Under the pieces are notes generated by a model. That model worked only from the letters and a program-made list of their open reading frames with translations, was not told the DNA's origin and searched no databases. This document shows positions 1 through 7,113 of a stretch of DNA of 64,000 bases, in pieces. The first letter of the stretch is position 1. The number at the start of each line of letters is the position of its first letter. The position numbers and the translations under genes were made by a program. The DNA is from an uncultured Bacteroidia bacterium (lineage in GTDB: Bacteria > Bacteroidota > Bacteroidia > Bacteroidales > ML635J-15): positions 1-64,000 of the forward strand of contig CACYQN010000017.1 in the NCBI GenBank assembly GCA_902776565.1, read 5' to 3'.

Positions 1-105
1 GATCAACAGGAGGCCTAGAAAAAAATTGGACTTTTTAACTCCTAAAGAGGTGTTCTTTAATCTTATTATTTAATTTTGCACTTGCTTGTTGAATCTGCAA
101 AAGCT
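1..105 (+). mobile_element. Right end of an IS30-like insertion sequence (partial)
   Basis: The transposase tail stops at 73 and is followed by roughly 30 bases containing TTGCACTTGCTTGTTGAA (about 77-94), which is in the right place for the right terminal inverted repeat. The left end lies outside the window, so the repeat cannot be matched to its partner. The outer boundary at about 105 is an estimate. Confidence 0.5.
2..73 (+). CDS. C-terminal end of an IS30-family transposase (partial, cut by window edge)
   Basis: Frame 2 is open from the window edge and ends at TAA 71-73. It encodes INRRPRKKLDFLTPKEVFFN plus three more residues. The pattern (I/L)NxRPRKxLxFxTPxEVF is the characteristic end of IS30-family DDE transposases, just after the catalytic glutamate region. 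Only 23 residues are visible, so the call rests on this signature alone. Nothing can be said about whether the element is intact to the left. Confidence 0.72.
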   Translation: MNRRPRKKLDFLTPKEVFFNLII

Positions 106-164
106 TAATTTTGTGTTTGTTAATATTAATTTAAAAATCTTATTATAAAATTGATTCTCTTTCT

Positions 165-172
165 TATCTTTG
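165..172 (+). promoter_or_regulatory. Putative -7 box (TATCTTTG) for the FISUMP gene
   Basis: TATCTTTG matches the Bacteroidetes TAnnTTTG -7 element. It lies about 120 bases upstream of the ATG at 291. No clean -33 box is seen at the usual distance, so the long leader or the promoter itself is uncertain. Confidence 0.4.
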
Positions 173-290
173 CATCGAATTTAAAATTGTATAGGAGGCA
201 CTATTTTTGTAATTTGTGATTTGTAAAAAATACTCTTTTTTGAATTCTATACAATGACGTTCTTTTAATTAGTAACTAAATAAAAATAAT

Positions 291-1790
291 ATGAGAAAAC
301 TTTTTTTATTTGTTCTTGTGGTTTTCCTTTGCTTGGGAGCATTTTCGCAGGGAATCACTCTTAGTTTTATAGGACAGTTGAACAATTCTGAATATTGTCC
401 TATGGATAGTGTTGTTGTTACCAATGTTACAAAAAACTGGACTGAGACTATTGTATATCCTGACACTATAATAGTGGTAGGTGGTACAGTCAGCAACGAT
501 TTAAACATTGTGACCACAGTGGGGTTGAAGCAGAATGTCCCCAATCCGTTCGACTGTGAAACCATGGTTGAACTCACTGTGTTGCAACGCGAAGATGTCC
601 GTATGCAATTGCTCGATGTTGCAGGTCATGTATGTGCCGAATATACAGGTTCGCTAAACGAGGGTGTGCATGTATTTGATATTTCGGCGGCAAATCCTCA
701 GACTTATATTTTGAATGCAATTATAGGAAACCGTTCGTATTCCATAAGGATGGTGAATGTTGGCAGCGGCTGTGGTTGCAGCATAAAATATTCAGGATTA
801 GGGAAGAACATTGTGCAAAAATTTGAAACAACTAATGAATTCGAACTTGGAGACGATATGCGTTTTGTCGGCTATGCAACCATTGAAGGGGATATGCTTG
901 CCAGTGATACAGTGGAGCAGTCGTTGTCAGAAAGCCAGTGTGTAACTTTGCATTTTACTCGTAGTTTGCCACAAGTAGAAACTCTTGCTGCCAGTAGCGT
1001 TACAAATTTGTCGGCTATATTGCATGGGCGAATAACAGGAACAGATGCTTCTTCCATTATTGCTTGTGGATTCTACTATGGTACAAGTGAAGACGACCTT
1101 TCGCATAATGTTGCAGCAACTATAACAGATAACGAATTTTTTTATGAACTCACAGGTCTTACAACGGGTACAACTTATTATTACAAAGCATACGCAACCA
1201 ATAGTGAAAATGCTGGATATGGCGAAGTTAGACTGTTTACGACGGGAGGCTCGCTAAACGGTCACGATTTCGTTGATCTCGGTCTGCCTTCTGGTACATT
1301 GTGGGCAACCTGTAATGTTGGAGCAAATAATCCCGAGGATTATGGTGACTACTTTGCTTGGGGCGAAACCAGCCCTAAGACAACTTATGCAGAAGACAAC
1401 TACACATATACTGACCATCCTCCCACTCTTCCGTGGAGCAACGATGCTGCTACAGCAAACTGGGGATCGGTATGGCGGATGCCGACCTACGATGAACTGT
1501 ATGAACTGATAGATGATTGCACTGTAACTTGGACAACCCAGAACGGAGTAAACGGACGCTTGTTCACTGGACCTAACGGCAACTCCATTTTCCTGCCCGC
1601 TGCCGGCTACTACGGCGAAAGTTACCTCACCTATGTTGGTTCCTATGGCTACTACTGGTCGAGTTCACGCCGCTTGGTCGACCTGGGCTGGGCGTGGGGC
1701 ATCTACTTCGGTTCGGGCATTTACGACATGGACCACGGAGGTCGCGACTTTGGGAGGTCTGTGCGTCCTGTCTGCGTGTCCTATGATTAA
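291..1790 (+). CDS. Secreted FISUMP-domain protein with an internal type-A-like sorting domain
   Basis: 499 residues. An N-terminal signal peptide (about 1-20, ending CLGAFSQ) predicts export. Residues about 77-157 read like a type IX secretion type A C-terminal domain: they begin with QNVPNPF, continue with LLDVAGHV (the usual YDxxGR region), then an I-L-N-A strand and basic end. Here this block is internal. Residues about 225-318 resemble a fibronectin-III-like module (GFYYGTS, TTYYYKAYATNS). Residues about 325-498 form a FISUMP domain, shown by GHDFVDLGLPSGTLWATCNV, GDYFAWGET, WRMPT and YYWSSS. FISUMP proteins are abundant, surface-associated and largely of unknown function. A terminator hairpin follows, so the gene seems to be transcribed alone. 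The domain calls are firm; the function is unknown. Confidence 0.85.
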   Translation: MRKLFLFVLVVFLCLGAFSQGITLSFIGQLNNSEYCPMDSVVVTNVTKNWTETIVYPDTIIVVGGTVSNDLNIVTTVGLKQNVPNPFDCETMVELTVLQREDVRMQLLDVAGHVCAEYTGSLNEGVHVFDISAANPQTYILNAIIGNRSYSIRMVNVGSGCGCSIKYSGLGKNIVQKFETTNEFELGDDMRFVGYATIEGDMLASDTVEQSLSESQCVTLHFTRSLPQVETLAASSVTNLSAILHGRITGTDASSIIACGFYYGTSEDDLSHNVAATITDNEFFYELTGLTTGTTYYYKAYATNSENAGYGEVRLFTTGGSLNGHDFVDLGLPSGTLWATCNVGANNPEDYGDYFAWGETSPKTTYAEDNYTYTDHPPTLPWSNDAATANWGSVWRMPTYDELYELIDDCTVTWTTQNGVNGRLFTGPNGNSIFLPAAGYYGESYLTYVGSYGYYWSSSRRLVDLGWAWGIYFGSGIYDMDHGGRDFGRSVRPVCVSYD

Positions 1791-1829
1791 ATGGATTTAC
1801 GAAGTACGAATTATAATTTTTGATTTACA

Positions 1830-1859
1830 GCAGTCGGCTTTGGTCGGCTGCTTTTTTTT
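1830..1859 (+). terminator. Rho-independent terminator after the FISUMP gene
   Basis: GCAGTCG and CGGCTGC pair (with one G-U) around a short loop and are followed by eight T residues. Confidence 0.8.
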
Positions 1860-1880
1860 GTGTATTTCGCTCTTTTGCAT

Positions 1881-1888
1881 TATATTTG
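1881..1888 (+). promoter_or_regulatory. -7 box (TATATTTG) for the VWA gene
   Basis: Match to TAnnTTTG ending 16 bases before the ATG at 1905. It argues against the in-frame upstream ATG at 1860 as the start. Confidence 0.6.
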
Positions 1889-1904
1889 CAGTAAATATAT
1901 TGTC

Positions 1905-3299
1905 ATGAAGAAGATAGTCCTCGTCATATTGTCCGTCTTGGTTTCAATGTTTGCATTTTCGCAGACACGAAAACCCATAGTCGAAGAACCAGAACCTCCG
2001 ATGACGCGCATACTTTTCATCTTTGATGCATCGATGAGTATGTCCGACAAGTGGGAGGGGACGCAGAAGTTTGTGAAGGCTCGCGAACTGATGTTCGAAC
2101 TGCTCGATTCGCTCGAAAGGGTTCAAAAAAAACATCCGCTTGAGGTGGCTTTGCGCGTTTACGGTCACCAGAGTCCTGTGCCTCCGCAGGATTGCCACGA
2201 TTCAAAGCTTGAAGTGTCGTTTGGTGAGCGCACAATCGGAATCATACGCGACAAGCTTATGTCGATAACGCCCAAGGGAACAACGCCGATTGCATATTCG
2301 CTCGGACAAAGCGAGGGCGATTTCCCCGAAGGCAACGACAGCCGCAATATTATAATCCTCATTACCGACGGCATCGAAATGTGCAACGGCGACCCCTGCG
2401 AGGTTAGTGCTGCCTTGCAGAAAAAAGGCGTTGTGCTGAAACCTTACATTATAGGTATCAACATTGATGTCAAGCAGGCCGATATGCTTGCCTGTATGGG
2501 CAACTATTTCGATGCAGGAAACGCCGGGCAGTTTCGTCAGGCGATAAAGACCATTGTGTCGGAGGTTACCTCGTTGACGGCGGTGCGTGTAAACTTGCTC
2601 GATTCGAACGGCAAGTCAACCGAAACCAATGTTGCAATGTCGTTCCACGATATGCAGTCGGGCGATGTGCGCTACACCTATATGCATACTATGAACGCTG
2701 AAGGGCAGCCCGATACGATTTATCTAGATGTGCTTTCGCAGTACAAGTTGAAGGTGCATACCGTTCCGCCTGTCTATAAGGACGGCATAACAATCGAGGA
2801 AGGCAAGTTGAACATAATTGATGTTCCTGCACCGCAGGGAACCTTGCTAGTTGACATTAAGGGCGAAGACCCTGCAAATGCCGACATAAAGTGCATAATC
2901 CGCGAAACAGGTCTGCCGCACACGATTCATACCATCGATGCCGACAAGAAGCAGAAACTCATTGTCGGTCAGTACGATTTGGAGATTCTGACTATGCCTC
3001 GCACATACGTAAATGCCGTGCGCATCGACCAAAGTAAGCTTCGCAAGATTGATATTGCCCAGCCTGGAACTGTGATAATAAACTTCCGCAGTCCTGCTTT
3101 CGGTACTTTGTTGCATCAGGAAGGCGACAAGTTGACCGACATTTACGAATTTTCGCCCGACAAGACTCACTACAAATTGCGCTTGCAGCCTGGCTATTAC
3201 CGCATTGTTTTCCGCGACCAGCATAGCCATTCGGCAAAGAACTCGGCTGAATTCAAGTTCCGTGTGAAGGAAGGTGAGATGACTGTGCAGAATCTGTAG
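1905..3299 (+). CDS. Exported von Willebrand factor A (VWA) domain protein
   Basis: 464 residues from the ATG at 1905. That start gives a clean signal peptide (MKKIVLVILSVLVSMFAFSQ) and lies just after a -7 box. The VWA domain spans about residues 34-235. Its metal-ion-dependent adhesion site is DASMS (D41, S43, S45), and the later conserved strand ILITDGIEMCNGDPC is visible. The remaining ~230 residues are beta-rich, with recurring segments (GTLLVDIKG, GTVIINFRS, GTLLHQEGD) that look like repeats of one small module. The family resembles the Ca-activated chloride channel/YfbK-type VWA proteins. A role in the periplasm or on the surface is inferred; ligand unknown. Confidence 0.8.
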   Translation: MKKIVLVILSVLVSMFAFSQTRKPIVEEPEPPMTRILFIFDASMSMSDKWEGTQKFVKARELMFELLDSLERVQKKHPLEVALRVYGHQSPVPPQDCHDSKLEVSFGERTIGIIRDKLMSITPKGTTPIAYSLGQSEGDFPEGNDSRNIIILITDGIEMCNGDPCEVSAALQKKGVVLKPYIIGINIDVKQADMLACMGNYFDAGNAGQFRQAIKTIVSEVTSLTAVRVNLLDSNGKSTETNVAMSFHDMQSGDVRYTYMHTMNAEGQPDTIYLDVLSQYKLKVHTVPPVYKDGITIEEGKLNIIDVPAPQGTLLVDIKGEDPANADIKCIIRETGLPHTIHTIDADKKQKLIVGQYDLEILTMPRTYVNAVRIDQSKLRKIDIAQPGTVIINFRSPAFGTLLHQEGDKLTDIYEFSPDKTHYKLRLQPGYYRIVFRDQHSHSAKNSAEFKFRVKEGEMTVQNL

Positions 3300-3361
3300 T
3301 TGTTTGTAGCTAATTTTCAAATTATGACAGAATTATTTTCGAATAATCCGTTGGAGAAGGC

Positions 3362-3386
3362 GCTCCCTGAGCCTGTCGAAGGGGCG
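3362..3386 (+). repeat. 25-bp dispersed repeat, copy 1
   Basis: The 25-mer GCTCCCTGAGCC...GAAGGGGCG is present here and, in exact reverse complement, at 60237-60261. It lies in the spacer before the DUF4838 gene, together with TTCGGCTACG(C/T)TCAG words (about 3420-3458) typical of intergenic repeat elements. Confidence 0.75.
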
Positions 3387-3461
3387 ATTAGATTATTCAG
3401 GAATTTCCGTTCCTTTTACTTCGGCTACGCTCAGTGGGCGGAAATTTCGGCTACGTTCAGG

Positions 3462-5741
3462 GTGCGGTTTTGTGTATTAATGTGCTGTCTTGTTGCACTT
3501 TGTTCCTGTTCAAACCACAATTCGGTGGTACTTTCTCAGAAAGATGATTATGTCGTTGTGTATGAAGGCGATACTTCCGGATACGATTGCATGGCTGCAT
3601 ACGAAATAAGCGGTCTTCTTGCCGAAATTTTCGGACACGAATATCCTGTTGTTACTACTGAAGAGTATGATGGTGGAAATGCAATTTCGATTGGTTGCAA
3701 TACAATATCTCAGGACATTTGCAAAAAGTATTCGGCTGATATTCACGATGATGGATTCTTGATTCATACCGAAAATGGTAATTTGTATGTCTTTGGAAAT
3801 CAAGAGATTTCGTCGTTGTATGGTGTTTGTCATTTGCTTGAGAATTATCTTGGTTGCACCTATACTTGTAGCAACGGCTTGCATATAGAGGCGCAGTCGG
3901 ATAAGGTTGTGCTAAACATCCACGACCTTCAGAATCCGTCGTTTCGCTATCGTGAGACCTTGCAACTGATTCCCAATGCCGACCCGCGTTATGCAAAATG
4001 GCACAAGTTGCACAATCGAGCCGATTTCAATGCCGAATGGGGACTTTTTGTACATACATTCAAAGATTTGGTGCCAGTTTCGGAATATTTTGATAGCCAT
4101 CCAGAATGGTTTTCCGAAATTAACGGTAGGCGAGTACGCGACGGGCAGTTGTGCCTCAGCAATCCCGAAGTGATGGAGGTGCTTTGCAAGAATTTGGAAG
4201 CCAAGATAAAGGAAAATCCCGACAAGAAAATCTGGTCGGTTTCGCAGAACGACAATTATTCGTCGTGCCAGTGCGAGAATTGTCGTCGTCTCGATTCTAT
4301 TTATGGCGGTCAGTCGGGGACAATGATATGGTTTGTGAATCAGGTTGCTGAGCGTTTCCCCGACAAGGTGATTTCGACACTTGCCTACCAGCAGACGCGC
4401 CACGCGCCAAAGAACATAAATCCGGCTGACAATGTGAACATAATGCTCTGTTCTATCGAATGTCCGCGCCACAGGCCTATTTCTGCCGACTCGTCGGAAC
4501 ATTCGTTTCAGCGCGACTTGGCAGACTGGACTAACTTGACGCACAACATTTTCCTTTGGGATTATGTGGTGCAGTTCCGCAACTATATGGACCCGTTTCC
4601 AAATCTGCATGTAATTCAGCCGAATTTGCAAGATTTTCACAATCATGGCATTCCAATGATTTTCGAGCAGGGTTCAAACCAGAACATTACCGAAAACTAT
4701 GAGTGGCGGACATACCTTATTGCGCATTTGCTGTGGAATGTAAATATTGATGTTGACAGTCTGCGAAGTCGTTTCCTTGATGTGCATTACGGGAAAAATC
4801 GCTCCGAATTTGTTGCAAAGTATTACGACACAATGCAAAAGGCTTTGCTGGAGTCGGGCATGGTGCTTAATATTTACGGCTATCCCATTGATGCAAAGGA
4901 TAGTTATTTGTCACCTGACAAGATTGCCGATTACCGCAAATTTTTTGCTTCGGCGTACGCAGTGCCGCCTTACGATGGTTGCACTGACGAAAATGCAAAA
5001 GTTTACAACGATAGGCTGAGATTGCTTGAGATGCCGCTCGATTTTGCTACGCTCGACTTGTCGCTGTACGAAATAAGTCCCGACTTGTCGTTTTTTACCA
5101 CAGATGCTATCGGCAACAGGATTGCTCGCCCAGAAATGCTAGATATTGCGCAAAGGTTTGTCGCCGATTGCGATAGACTTGGCGTAAAGCAACTTGATGA
5201 GGCAAAATATACGCCTAAGCAGATGCAGGAAAACATTGCCAATATTGTATCAAAGTCAACAGGACGGAATCTCGCATTAGGCAAACCAGTTTCTTGTTCA
5301 ACCGAATGGAGTAATACCTACGATGTCGGTGGTCCAAAAGCGTTGACAGATGGAAAAGTCGGCTTGATGAATTATTATTTCAACTGGCTTGGTTTTCAGG
5401 GAAATGACATGGATGTGGTGGTGGATTTGGAGTCGGAGCATGAAATAAGCGAGGTTAGTGCCGATTTTTTGTTTTATCCGTTGTCGTGGATTTTTGCTCC
5501 CAAGTGCGTGACATGCTATGTGTCGGCAAATGGCAAAAATTGGCGCGAAGTAGCTCGCAAGACTTACGAGAACGAAGAATCCTTGGCAGAATGTAAGATA
5601 GTAGGTTTCAAGTTCACGTTTTCGGAGCAAAATGTCAGGTATGTGCGGTTGAAGGCCGAGTCGTTGCGAGTGAATCCCGAATGGCATCGTGGGGTAGGGC
5701 AACCTTGCTGGATTTTCTGTGACGAGGTGGTTGTGAGGTAA
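3462..5741 (+). CDS. DUF4838 lipoprotein with C-terminal F5/8 type C domain
   Basis: About 759 residues if translation begins at GTG 3462. That start gives a lipoprotein signal peptide (MRFCVLMCCLVALCSC, lipobox LCSC). ATG 3480 is an alternative, and the frame is open back to 3300 only because it runs through repeat sequence. The N-terminal ~150 residues resemble the alpha-glucuronidase (GH67) N-domain. The middle is DUF4838, with SQNDNYSSCQCENCRRLD, YQQTRHAPKN and LWDYVVQFRNYMDPFPNL. The C-terminal ~150 residues (from RNLALGKPVSCSTEW) are a discoidin/F5-8C carbohydrate-binding fold ending WIFCDEVVVR. Related proteins are assigned to polysaccharide breakdown. An outer-membrane, glycan-directed role is inferred; the exact substrate is unknown. 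Confidence 0.8.
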   Translation: MRFCVLMCCLVALCSCSNHNSVVLSQKDDYVVVYEGDTSGYDCMAAYEISGLLAEIFGHEYPVVTTEEYDGGNAISIGCNTISQDICKKYSADIHDDGFLIHTENGNLYVFGNQEISSLYGVCHLLENYLGCTYTCSNGLHIEAQSDKVVLNIHDLQNPSFRYRETLQLIPNADPRYAKWHKLHNRADFNAEWGLFVHTFKDLVPVSEYFDSHPEWFSEINGRRVRDGQLCLSNPEVMEVLCKNLEAKIKENPDKKIWSVSQNDNYSSCQCENCRRLDSIYGGQSGTMIWFVNQVAERFPDKVISTLAYQQTRHAPKNINPADNVNIMLCSIECPRHRPISADSSEHSFQRDLADWTNLTHNIFLWDYVVQFRNYMDPFPNLHVIQPNLQDFHNHGIPMIFEQGSNQNITENYEWRTYLIAHLLWNVNIDVDSLRSRFLDVHYGKNRSEFVAKYYDTMQKALLESGMVLNIYGYPIDAKDSYLSPDKIADYRKFFASAYAVPPYDGCTDENAKVYNDRLRLLEMPLDFATLDLSLYEISPDLSFFTTDAIGNRIARPEMLDIAQRFVADCDRLGVKQLDEAKYTPKQMQENIANIVSKSTGRNLALGKPVSCSTEWSNTYDVGGPKALTDGKVGLMNYYFNWLGFQGNDMDVVVDLESEHEISEVSADFLFYPLSWIFAPKCVTCYVSANGKNWREVARKTYENEESLAECKIVGFKFTFSEQNVRYVRLKAESLRVNPEWHRGVGQPCWIFCDEVVVR

Positions 5742-5811
5742 GGTATTTTGTACCTTTTTATGTATGTTAGGAAACATATTTTTTGTTGGACGAGCATTGC
5801 TTGAAAATGTT

Positions 5812-5819
5812 TACCTTTG
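5812..5819 (+). promoter_or_regulatory. -7 box (TACCTTTG) for the aminotransferase gene
   Basis: TAnnTTTG match 29 bases before the ATG at 5848. Confidence 0.6.
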
Positions 5820-5847
5820 TGGATTGTAAAATTTAAAATAAGAAGTC

Positions 5848-7059
5848 ATGATAGAAAACTTGAACGAATTTATGTCAACGAATATGGCTGCTGCAAAGCG
5901 TTCTGCCATTCGTGAAATATTGAAGTTAACACAGCGTCCGGAAGTTATTTCGTTCGCAGGAGGTTTGCCAGCTCCGGCATCTTTCCCTGTTGAGGATATT
6001 AGAATGTGCATCAACGAAATTCTTGACGAGGCAGGACCAAAGGCATTGCAGTATGGTACTACCGAAGGCGATGTTGACCTCCGCAACGAAATCGTAAAGC
6101 ATTATGCTCGTCACGGTCTGAATGTTACCATCGACAACCTTATGATTACTACAGCTTCGCAGCAGGCTCTCGATATTGCTGGCTGGATTTTCATCAATCC
6201 GGGCGACACAATCATCTGCGGTTTGCCGTCATATCTCGGTGCTCTCGGTTCATTCCGCGCTTACGGTGCTGTTCCAGTAGGTATTCCATTCGACGACTAT
6301 GGAATGAGACCAGACCTTCTCGAAGCTAAGCTTGCTGAAATGAAGGCTCAGGGTAAGAAGCCGAAATTCATCTATTTGATTCCTGATTTCCAGAACCCGA
6401 CAGGTATTACTTATCCAGAATCACGTCGTCAGGAAATCATCGACATTGCCGACAAGTACGATTTGTTCATCATCGAGGACTGCCCTTACCGTGAACTTCG
6501 TTTCGAAGGCAAGGCTCAGCGCATGATGTACGAACTTGACAAGAACCACAGAGTTATCTCTCTCGGAACTTTCTCGAAGACTTTGGCTCCTGGTTTCCGT
6601 TTGGGTTGGGTTCTTGCTCATCCAGATGTAATCTACAAGTTCGTAACTGCTAAGCAACACACCGACCTTTGTACTCCAGCTATCCTCCAGATGGCAACTG
6701 CAAGGTATATGGCAAAGGGCTTGTTCGAGAAGAACTTTGGCAAGACCATCGAGATGTACCGCGAAAAACGCGACTACATGCTCAAGTGCTTCGAACAGTA
6801 TATGCCTGCAGGTGTAAAGTGGACTCATCCGGAAGGCGGTTTGTTCCTGTTGCTCTCGTTGCCAGAGGGTTACGACACAAATGAATTGTTCCAGGTTGCA
6901 ATAAAGAACAACGTTGCTTTTGTAACTGGCGATGTTTTCTTCTGCGATGGAAGCGGAAAGAACACTATGCGTTTGAACTTCTCGTATTCTTCAATGGAGC
7001 AGATAGAAGCTGGTGTTAAGCGTCTTGCTGATGCAATAAAGGAATTTATGAAGAAGTAA
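5848..7059 (+). CDS. PLP-dependent class I/II aminotransferase (2-aminoadipate transaminase-like)
   Basis: 403 residues, the full length for fold-type I aminotransferases. The pyridoxal-phosphate site is intact: N183 in QNPTG, D211 in IIEDCPYRELRF, and the Schiff-base lysine K244 in SLGTFSKTLAPGFRLGW. A C-terminal arginine for the substrate carboxylate sits in MRLNFSY. The stretch ISFAGGLPAPASFP near the N-terminus is typical of the LysN/MocR-type branch (2-aminoadipate or broad-specificity amino acid transaminases). The enzyme is cytosolic. The gene has its own promoter and terminator, so context gives no hint of the pathway. The fold and chemistry are certain; the substrate is not. Confidence 0.93.
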   Translation: MIENLNEFMSTNMAAAKRSAIREILKLTQRPEVISFAGGLPAPASFPVEDIRMCINEILDEAGPKALQYGTTEGDVDLRNEIVKHYARHGLNVTIDNLMITTASQQALDIAGWIFINPGDTIICGLPSYLGALGSFRAYGAVPVGIPFDDYGMRPDLLEAKLAEMKAQGKKPKFIYLIPDFQNPTGITYPESRRQEIIDIADKYDLFIIEDCPYRELRFEGKAQRMMYELDKNHRVISLGTFSKTLAPGFRLGWVLAHPDVIYKFVTAKQHTDLCTPAILQMATARYMAKGLFEKNFGKTIEMYREKRDYMLKCFEQYMPAGVKWTHPEGGLFLLLSLPEGYDTNELFQVAIKNNVAFVTGDVFFCDGSGKNTMRLNFSYSSMEQIEAGVKRLADAIKEFMKK

Positions 7060-7080
7060 ATAGGTTTGTAAATATTGTTT

Positions 7081-7113
7081 AAGTGGCGATGCAAAAGTAT
7101 CGCCACTTTTTTT
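7081..7113 (+). terminator. Terminator after the aminotransferase gene
   Basis: AAGTGGCGAT and ATCGCCACTT form a perfect 10-bp stem followed by a T tract. Confidence 0.85.

Noticed and set aside
1860..1904. Upstream ATG for the VWA gene
   Set aside because: It lies before the -7 box and adds residues ahead of a perfect signal peptide.
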